Source of the DNA: JAAEQG01 sp023133475 | GTDB lineage: Bacteria > Planctomycetota > Phycisphaerae > UBA1845 | Assembly: GCA_030631415.1 (NCBI GenBank) | Contig: DAOVLE010000167.1 | Coordinates: forward strand, 1 to 11,752 | Length of the DNA stretch: 11,752 nucleotides | Reading direction: 5' to 3' | In this document: piece after piece, positions 6,869 to 11,752 of the stretch | How positions within the stretch are numbered: position 1 is the first letter of the stretch | How the letters are laid out: the number at the start of each line of letters is the position of its first letter | Notes under the pieces: generated by a model | The model's database searches: none | Told to the model about the DNA's origin: nothing | Seen by the model: only the letters and a program-made list of their open reading frames with translations | Position numbers and translations under genes: made by a program

Positions 6869-7055
6869 AAAATGGAAAATGGAAAATTAAAAATGGAAAA
6901 TGAGGGGCGCCCCCACGTTGCGGACTTGTCGTCGCTGACCCACATTTTCCATGAACGCAGAGACGCAAAGAGCGCAGAGAAGAAGAAAGGGAGTGCACCC
7001 AACGACAATGTATCCCTTCCCCCATTTTCAATTTTCCATTTTCAATTTTCCATTT
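6869..7055. repeat. Composite repeat R2 with 37-nt terminal inverted repeats (MITE-like)
   Basis: The left arm (6869-6906, units of AATGGAAA/ATTAAAA ending in GGGG) and the reverse complement of the right arm (7019-7055) agree at about 32 of 37 positions, so the element can fold back on itself. Between them lie TTGCGGACTTGTCGTCGCTG (6918-6937), a CGCAGAG tandem (6956-6980) and GGGAGTG...CCCAACGACAATGT. No open frame of substance lies inside. It fills the whole thiolase-gyrA gap and runs into the end of gyrA. It could be a non-autonomous mobile element or a slowly assembled mosaic; no flanking target duplication is evident. Confidence 0.7.
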
Positions 7056-9586
7056 ATTCCGTTATCGTCGGTTGCGGCGATTTTTGCTACTGCCATTACA
7101 TGGTCACCGTCGCCCGGGCGGATCATCCGCACGCCTTGTGTCGCCCGCCCGATCTCGCGGAGCTGCGAGAATCCCGTCCGCAACATGATCCCCTTGGCGG
7201 TGATCATCATCAGCTCGTCATCGTCGGCAACCGCTTTGATGGCCACCACTCGCCCGTTGCGGGTGGTGGTCTTGATGTTGATCACTCCCTTGCCGCCGCG
7301 GCGAGTTAAACGATACTCCCCAACATCCGTCCGTTTCCCAAACCCGTTCTCGCAGATGGTCAAAACAGATGATTCCGGATGGGCAGCCGCCATGTCCACC
7401 ACAATGTCATCGCCCTTGAGAGTCATTCCCCGAACCCCACGAGCGGTTCGGCCCATCGCCCGAACATCCTGCTCGCTGAACCGGATGGCCATCCCGTCAC
7501 GGGTGGCCAGGACGATCTCATTGTCTCCGCTGGTCATCGCCACGTTGACCAGCGAATCGTCCGGGTCCATGGTGATGGCGATGATCCCGTTGGAGCGCGG
7601 ATTGCGATACGCACTAAGCGGGGTCTTCTTGACCGTGCCTGCGGCTGTCGCAAAGAAGGCAAACGACTCCTCGAACTGCCGCACGGCGAGCACCGCACGA
7701 TGTTTCTCGTTGGTCTGCATGTGCAGGAAGTTGGCTATCGAACGCCCGCGTGAAGTTCGGCCTAAAGCGGGGATGTTGAACACCCGAGCCCAATAAACCC
7801 GCCCTCGATTGGTGAACACCAGCAGGTAATCGTGGGTGGAGACCACGAACAGGTGTTCGAGGAAATCGCCCTCTTTGGTATCGCCGCCGCGGATGCCCTT
7901 GCCGCCCCGACCCTGCTTGCGGTAACTCTCCAGGTCGGTCCGCTTGATGTAGCCCTGGTGGGTGATGGTGACCGCCACCTGCTCGTCGGGGATCAGTTCC
8001 TCGATACTGAAGTCCTCGACCGCCTCGACAATCTCGGTACGGCGGTCGTCGCCGTACTTCCGCTTCATCTCGTAAAGGTCCTCGCGGATGATGTCCAGGA
8101 TCAACTGCTCGTCGCCCAGGATGGCTTCATGCCCCGTGATCTCCTCGACCAGCTTAGTATAGTCGCCAGCCAGCTTCTCGATTTCCAAGCCGGTCAGGCG
8201 CTGCAACTGCATGGACAGGATCGCACCAGCCTGCACCGCGGTGAGGTGATGCCCGGCGGCGGAGAACCGCGATACAAAGGCCTCGGGCAGCAGGCGGCGC
8301 AAGGTTGCATCTTCAGCCAAGCGCAGTTCCTGCTCCATCAGGCGCCGTTTGGCGGTGGCTGGGTCCGGCGACTCCTTGATCAACTGGATGATGCGATCAA
8401 TGTCGCCGACCGCCAGGATCAAACCTTCGAGGATGTGGGCCCGCTGCTTGGCACGCCGCAGCAGAAATAGCGTCCGCCGGCGGATGACGTCCTTGCGGTG
8501 GTCCACATACAGCAACATCATCGCCTTGAGCGAAAGCGTCTGCGGCTGATGCTCAACCAACGCGATGTTCATGGTGTGGAAGTTGGTCTGGAGCGGGGTG
8601 TACTGGTAGAGCTGGTTGATGACGACGTCTTCGTTGGCTTCGCGTTTCAGCTCCACCTCGATACGCACGGGATGCTTGCGGTCGGAGGCATCGTTGACTG
8701 CGGAAACGTCCTTAATGGTGCCGCTCTTCACCGCAGCCGCGATCTTCTCGGTGATCGTCGAGCGCAGCACCTGGTAGGGAATCTCGGTGATGACGATCAT
8801 CTGCCGCCGGCCTCGCAGTTCCTCGACATGGAGTCTGCCGCGCACGGCGACCGAGCCTCGGCCGGTGGTGTAGGCATCCACAACACCGCGTCGCCCGCAG
8901 ATTTGACCGCCGCCGGGGAAGTCCGGCCCCGGCACATGTTGCATCAGTTCGGCGATGGTGAGGTCGGGATTATCGATCAGGGCGATGATCCCGTCGCAGA
9001 TTTCATTGAGGTTGTGCGGGGCGAGGTTGGTGGCCATCCCCACCGCGATTCCGTTCGAGCCATTGACCAGCAGGTTGGGGAACTTGCTGGGCAGGACGGT
9101 GGGTTCTTCGCGGGTTGCATCGTAGTTCGGCTCGAAATCGACGGTTTCATACTCGAGGTCCGCCAGCATTTCCATGGTGGCGGCATCGAGTCTGGCTTCG
9201 GTGTAGCGCATCGCCGCCGGGGGGTCGCCGTCGAGTGAGCCGAAGTTGCCCTGGCTGTCCACCAGCGGATAGCGCATGCTCCACGGTTGAGCCATCCGCA
9301 CCAGCGTGGGGTAGATCACCTGCTCGCCGTGGGGGTGATAGTTACCTGATGTGTCGCCGGCGATCTTGGCACACTTACGGTGTTTGCTCCGAGGACCCAG
9401 ATTCAGGTCGTTCATTGCCACCAGGATGCGGCGCTGCGACGGTTTGAGCCCATCGCGAATGTCGGGCAGGGCTCGGGCCATGATCACGCTCATCGCGTAG
9501 GTCAGGTACGAGTCCTGCATCTCGGTGACGATGGAATGATTTTCGATCCGTTCCAGCGTTTCGGGGCTCTCGGGAGTTTCTGCCAT
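7028..9586 (-). CDS. gyrA: DNA gyrase subunit A
   Basis: GyrA forms the DNA cleavage and wrapping subunit of the A2B2 gyrase, which introduces negative supercoils using ATP hydrolysed by GyrB. The protein has 852 residues (E. coli GyrA has 875). ATG 9586 has AGGAG 8 nt upstream and starts just before the conserved SYLTYAMSVI region; the frame stays open to 9655 without support. The breakage-reunion domain is intact, with the catalytic Tyr at residue 128 (AAMRYTE, E. coli Tyr122). The quinolone pocket reads HPHGEQVIYP, so E. coli Ser83 and Asp87 correspond to Gln89 and Pro93. The C-terminal wrapping domain carries a GyrA box at 558-564, QGRGGKG, one residue off the usual QRRGG(K/R)G, and a related TRRGGKG near residue 760. 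The box argues for GyrA over ParC. The final ten residues (GINGKLKMEN) and the stop are encoded by the adjoining repeat, replacing the acidic tail seen in some GyrA proteins. gyrB is not in the window. Confidence 0.95.
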   Translation of the reverse strand: MAETPESPETLERIENHSIVTEMQDSYLTYAMSVIMARALPDIRDGLKPSQRRILVAMNDLNLGPRSKHRKCAKIAGDTSGNYHPHGEQVIYPTLVRMAQPWSMRYPLVDSQGNFGSLDGDPPAAMRYTEARLDAATMEMLADLEYETVDFEPNYDATREEPTVLPSKFPNLLVNGSNGIAVGMATNLAPHNLNEICDGIIALIDNPDLTIAELMQHVPGPDFPGGGQICGRRGVVDAYTTGRGSVAVRGRLHVEELRGRRQMIVITEIPYQVLRSTITEKIAAAVKSGTIKDVSAVNDASDRKHPVRIEVELKREANEDVVINQLYQYTPLQTNFHTMNIALVEHQPQTLSLKAMMLLYVDHRKDVIRRRTLFLLRRAKQRAHILEGLILAVGDIDRIIQLIKESPDPATAKRRLMEQELRLAEDATLRRLLPEAFVSRFSAAGHHLTAVQAGAILSMQLQRLTGLEIEKLAGDYTKLVEEITGHEAILGDEQLILDIIREDLYEMKRKYGDDRRTEIVEAVEDFSIEELIPDEQVAVTITHQGYIKRTDLESYRKQGRGGKGIRGGDTKEGDFLEHLFVVSTHDYLLVFTNRGRVYWARVFNIPALGRTSRGRSIANFLHMQTNEKHRAVLAVRQFEESFAFFATAAGTVKKTPLSAYRNPRSNGIIAITMDPDDSLVNVAMTSGDNEIVLATRDGMAIRFSEQDVRAMGRTARGVRGMTLKGDDIVVDMAAAHPESSVLTICENGFGKRTDVGEYRLTRRGGKGVINIKTTTRNGRVVAIKAVADDDELMMITAKGIMLRTGFSQLREIGRATQGVRMIRPGDGDHVMAVAKIAATDDNGINGKLKMEN

Positions 9587-9627
9587 CCACAATGCTCCTG
9601 CGGTTCCACTAAGGATGCGAGCACCTG

Positions 9628-9655
9628 ATTCTAGTGGATTCCCACCCGTGAGCAA
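9628..9655 (-). promoter_or_regulatory. Candidate sigma70-like promoter for gyrA
   Basis: On the - strand TTGCTC (9655-9650) is followed after 16 bases by TAGAAT (9633-9628), about 42 nt before the start codon. The -10 is a 5 of 6 match and the -35 is poor. It lies between the gyrA start and the nearest repeat, which is where the promoter should be. Confidence 0.3.
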
Positions 9656-9680
9656 CTTATGCCGGATAATTCATGCCAAG

Positions 9681-9706
9681 AAGGCGGGTGGAACCCGCCC
9701 TACAAC
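9681..9706. repeat. Single copy of the GGGTGGAACCC module
   Basis: The sequence is nearly identical to 5559-5584, including the flanking GAAGG and CCCTACAAC. It folds as GGCGGGT (9683-9689) with ACCCGCC (9693-9699) around a GGA loop. It sits upstream of both divergent genes, so a terminator role is unlikely at this copy. Confidence 0.65.
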
Positions 9707-9831
9707 AGCCGGGGATCGTGCACCGCAAGCAATATTCCGGGAGATGCCCCGAATACCGGGTGTGAAAAGAAAACAGAGGTGGCTCGGGCGGTCACTCGAA
9801 TGTGTGTAATCCTCAAACAGGAGATTGTATT

Positions 9832-10431
9832 ATGGACGCCCCCAAACGTATGTCGGTATTCACCGCAATTGTGCTGGGGATCAGCGCGATCTTGATCGTG
9901 TGCATCGTAAGTAGCTCACTCATAGTGCTTTATGGTATGCGCATCGTGGACCGGAAGGTGGACAGACTTGTCGGCACCGCCAGCGTGCTGATCGAGCAAC
10001 TGCCCGCGCTGAAGGCGGCGTTGCCGCCCGCGTTGGCTGACGCCACCAGAGACGAACGTCGCCCCGACTATGTGAACAATCTCAAGATCGAGGTGGACAT
10101 GCATTCTGACCCCAATCGTTCGCGTATCACTGAAACCTCGATCTCGGTGACCAATGAAGGTGACGAAGTGGTCTCGATGCTGGCCTTGCGCGTGGTGGTG
10201 CTGGACCACGACGGCAGGCCCATGTCCGCCCGCACCGAGTATGTCGCCACCCCATTGGCCATCGACAAAGAATGGCGAGGGCCGTTGCTGCCCGGATCGA
10301 AACGCCATGCCACCACGACTCACTATGGTTCGTATCCGGCAGGCTCGGTCGAGTACGAAGTAACCGAAATCCGCGTCTGGCAACCGGAGGGCAACCCGGA
10401 TCATTCGCCGCCGAGAGGAGTGGAGAATTGA
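9832..10431 (+). CDS. Membrane-anchored extracytoplasmic protein, family unknown
   Basis: I do not recognise a named family. The protein has 199 residues. ATG 9832 is preferred over ATG 9802 because AGGAG lies 8 nt upstream and the N-terminus then reads MDAPKRMSVF directly before a transmembrane helix (residues ~9-34, TAIVLGISAILIVCIVSSSLIV). A short amphipathic or coiled segment follows (RKVDRLVGTASVLIEQLPAL). Residues ~75-190 look like an all-beta domain, with the pattern ISVTNEGDEVVSMLALRVVV, then LDHDGRP, then LPGSKRHATT, then EVTEIRVW. That resembles the extracellular immunoglobulin-like domains of the FxLYD type, though I cannot confirm a match. The single N-terminal anchor and positive inner flank predict a domain outside the cytoplasmic membrane. 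The last codons and TGA fall in sequence resembling the AATGGAAAA repeat (10422-10443). The gene stands alone, divergent from gyrA. Confidence 0.7.
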   Translation: MDAPKRMSVFTAIVLGISAILIVCIVSSSLIVLYGMRIVDRKVDRLVGTASVLIEQLPALKAALPPALADATRDERRPDYVNNLKIEVDMHSDPNRSRITETSISVTNEGDEVVSMLALRVVVLDHDGRPMSARTEYVATPLAIDKEWRGPLLPGSKRHATTTHYGSYPAGSVEYEVTEIRVWQPEGNPDHSPPRGVEN

Positions 10432-10655
10432 GAATGGAAAATGTGGAATCGGCGATGCTTTGTTTGCCAATTCCAACCGTTCAGCATGACGCGGCGCGTG
10501 GAACCTGCCCTACACTTGCCGCTTCGTTGCCTTGTTGCCTGTTACCTCTTGCCTTTTGCTTTTTATCTGTCACTTCTCTGCGTTTTCTGGTGCGTCAGGC
10601 AAGCTTGGATGATCTTGCAACCTGAAAGGAGGTTGCCCTGGCAATTGCCCGTTCA
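10432..10655. other. Gap with repeat fragments and strong dyads
   Basis: No supported gene is seen. The contents are an AATGGAAAA-type arm (10422-10443), a diverged GGGTGGAACC module (10491-10514), a pyrimidine stretch of TTGCCT/CTTGCC/TTTTGC units (10527-10563), a partial CTTCTCTGCG unit (10573-10582), a perfect GCAACCT/AGGTTGC hairpin (10617-10636) and the palindrome GGCAATTGCC (10640-10649). A + strand frame at 10441-10848 covers this gap and the tail of the RHS remnant; its coding status is unclear. Confidence 0.5.
10491..10514. repeat. Diverged copy of the GGGTGGAACCC module
   Basis: GCGCGTGGAACCTGCCCTACA matches the other copies except for a few substitutions, which weaken its own hairpin. 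It is the fourth copy in the window. Confidence 0.5.
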
Positions 10656-10730
10656 TCAGCTAGCCAACCGAGCAGCCGTCGGAGTAATCCGCTGGCTGAA
10701 GCCTGCCACCAAGTGGGGAAGCAACGGGCA
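10617..10730. other. Candidate structured segment with nested dyads
   Basis: Perfect pairs are GCAACCT/AGGTTGC (10617-10636), the palindrome GGCAATTGCC (10640-10649), and the long-range TGCCCGTT (10646-10653) with AACGGGCA (10723-10730). The last of these encloses AGCCA/TGGCT (10662-10666, 10693-10697), which in turn encloses CCGA/TCGG (10668-10671, 10679-10682). Nested pairing on this scale is suggestive of a folded RNA or a mobile-element end, but short dyads also arise by chance in GC-rich DNA. No known RNA family is recognised. Confidence 0.25.
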
Positions 10731-11615
10731 GATGCACCCACCTGGGCTTTCTGGGGCGGTTGGGGACAGCGCGTGCGGACAGATCAATCCGGGAATCTGG
10801 GAGACCCGACGAGGTGGTGGATCAACCGCCAACACCGGACGGGAATAAATAACCGCCCTGGTGGCCTCTGCGTCGTGCCCCACACCGCCCGATGGTGTTA
10901 CCCCCGGGCTGGCGAAGTCGCCACCGGGCGAATAGTCCAGCCGCTCGATCTGTGAGCCGTCGGCGTTGCCTGTCCCGGCGATCGAGAAGTTTTGGTTGAC
11001 CAGGTAATAGGAGAACTCGCCCGTCGAGTCGTCGAAGGTGGCTACCCATTCGTCGAGGTACTGGGCTCCGTTGACGTGGTAGCGGACCAGGACATCAGAG
11101 GCGTCACGCTCCTCGATGACGCTTTGGCCGGCGTAGTAGTAGCGCGTGGCCACCCCAGCCACCGGATCCTCGAATGTGATCCGTCGGCCCAGGGCGTCGT
11201 AGGTGTAGTTGGCCAAGACCGTGTCGTCAGCCGCCCGGATCTGAATCAGGCGGTTCTGCTCATCGTAGGTGTACTGTCGGCTGTCCTCGTCCACCGACAG
11301 ATTGCCGGCTTCGTCGTACTCGACCGGCTTGCCGTCGACGTCGTCGTACTCGTTGGCTTCGTTGGCTGGGCCGTAGGCGGTGGTGTCTTCGGCGCGGTTG
11401 GTGTGGGACTCACGGTTGCCGACCAAGTCGAGCGTGGAGGACTCCGTCCGGCTGACTTCGTGATAGGTGGTGCCGGTGAGCCGGTCCAGCGAATCCACCG
11501 CGTACGTGCGGTCGTCCGCGGCTTGTCCAGCCGCAATGTTCAGCGTTCCCGGTGACGAGATCGCAAGGAACAGGAGCGCGTCGAGTAGGATTCGCTGTTG
11601 TGCTGTTCGATGCTA
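10656..11615 (-). pseudogene. RHS/YD-repeat protein fragment, truncated at both ends
   Basis: Whole RHS proteins are very large secreted or surface shells built of YD repeats; this is a piece of about 320 codons. The YD-repeat character is clear in YAVDSLDRLTGTTY, VEYDEAGNL, YTYDEQNRLIQI, NYTYDALGRRITF, TRYYYAGQSVIEE and the later FSYYLVNQNFSIAGT. On the 5' side the frame meets TAG at 11613-11615, next to the presumed insertion-sequence end, and has no start with ribosome site; the GTG at 11498 lies inside a YD repeat and is not a real start. On the 3' side, RHS-like sequence fades after GGDFASPG (about 10910). The core end normally expected there (a YYxRARxYDP-type block) is missing and is replaced by a Pro-rich, unrelated tail to TAG 10656. 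It is probably a non-functional remnant cut by at least two rearrangements. Confidence 0.75.
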
Positions 11616-11752
11616 GGAGTCTGTCCGAGTAATATCGCCTGACAGCCATGATATGATGGGGGTCGTCAGGGAAAATCGGCCCGATTGTTGAGGATTCAGG
11701 GATGAGCAAGACGTATCGAGCGTGGAATCCGGATCAGGATTGGCTGCTGCCA
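11616..11752 (+). mobile_element. Left end of an insertion sequence, cut by the window edge
   Basis: The RHS frame stops abruptly at 11615, a transposase start codon lies 86 nt further on, and no other gene intervenes. The sequence from GGAGTCTGTCCGAG (11616-11629) is therefore the likely left terminal region, but the inverted partner lies beyond the window and the exact end is not proven. A short dyad, CCTGAC/GTCAGG, lies within this leader (about 11638-11671). Confidence 0.5.
11702..11752 (+). CDS. Transposase N-terminus (IS1182/IS5-like), partial
   Basis: Only 17 codons are present, beginning MSKTYRAWNPDQDWLLP. This closely follows the N-terminal pattern of DDE transposases of the IS1182/IS5-like group, in which a Y-R-x-W-x-P-D-Q stretch leads into LLPP before a helical N-terminal domain. 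ATG 11702 is preceded by GAGG at about 8 nt. The catalytic DDE region and any sign of intactness lie outside the window. Such an enzyme would move the element that interrupts the RHS fragment. The family call rests on a very short peptide. Confidence 0.6.
   Translation, partial: MSKTYRAWNPDQDWLLP

Larger units (their letters stand above)
9587..9831. other. Divergent promoter gap between gyrA and the anchored protein gene
   Basis: The two flanking genes point away from each other, so both need promoters here. A candidate for gyrA is annotated separately. The gap also contains one GGGTGGAACCC module (9681-9706) with a perfect GGCGGGT/ACCCGCC hairpin, and a dyad at 9734-9754 (ATTCCGGG against CCCCGAAT, one mismatch, 5-nt loop) that could be an operator or simply structure. 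No convincing promoter is seen for the + strand gene. Confidence 0.5.

Noticed and set aside
6841..7008. N-terminal extension of the thiolase frame
   Set aside because: It reads through repeat R2, and the family length and start motif fit ATG 6840.
6869..7055. CRISPR array suggested by repeated AATGGAAAA units
   Set aside because: The units are contiguous, about 9-15 nt and degenerate, with no spacers; this is low-complexity tandem structure within a fold-back element.
7832..9238. Two + strand open frames inside gyrA
   Set aside because: They are antisense to a highly conserved essential gene and show no protein features of their own.
10740..10860. Group II intron 5' end suggested by GTGCG near 10769
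   Set aside because: Only about 80 nt separate it from the conventional RHS-frame sequence, and no reverse transcriptase or domain V is visible.

Overview
The window most likely comes from a member of the Planctomycetota, probably a Phycisphaerae-like lineage. The evidence is secreted multidomain proteins with Cys-rich repeats, a DNRLRE-type module and dockerin-like Ca-binding loops, an RHS-repeat remnant, and intergenic gaps packed with short degenerate repeats. This placement rests on sequence style and recalled family knowledge; no search was run.

Layout, left to right. (1) Positions 1-428 are non-coding, with two adjoining hairpins, one copy of a composite repeat and an AT-rich promoter-like stretch. 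(2) Positions 429-4052 hold two tandem + strand genes for exported proteins. They share a beta-propeller-like domain of about 270 residues plus Cys-rich and EF-hand/dockerin-like modules, but in opposite domain order. (3) Positions 4053-4336 are a repeat-filled gap between convergent genes. (4) Positions 4337-5238 (- strand) hold a two-gene unit: a lipoprotein, then a small four-Cys protein with a helical middle and an acidic tail. (5) Positions 5239-5658 hold a second composite repeat and a 21-bp inverted pair. (6) Positions 5659-6840 (- strand) encode a complete acetyl-CoA C-acetyltransferase (thiolase). (7) Positions 6841-7060 hold a third composite repeat, with 37-nt terminal inverted repeats. 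(8) Positions 7028-9586 (- strand) encode GyrA, whose last ten codons and stop lie inside that repeat. (9) Positions 9832-10431 (+ strand) encode an unrecognised membrane-anchored protein, which also ends in repeat-like sequence. (10) Positions 10432-11615 hold repeat fragments, a segment rich in dyad symmetry and a doubly truncated RHS fragment on the - strand. (11) From about 11616 the sequence looks like the left end of an insertion sequence; a transposase reading frame starts at 11702 and runs off the window.

Functionally this is a mix. The housekeeping genes are gyrA (DNA supercoiling) and thiolase (acetoacetyl-CoA metabolism). The lineage-style envelope genes are the paralogous secreted propeller proteins, the lipoprotein pair and the anchored protein. 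The right edge is degraded mobile or accessory DNA. I see no complete defence system, CRISPR array, tRNA or rRNA. The most unusual signal is the intergenic repeat mosaic: at least three copies share an ordered architecture, and the repeat runs into the 3' ends of two genes.
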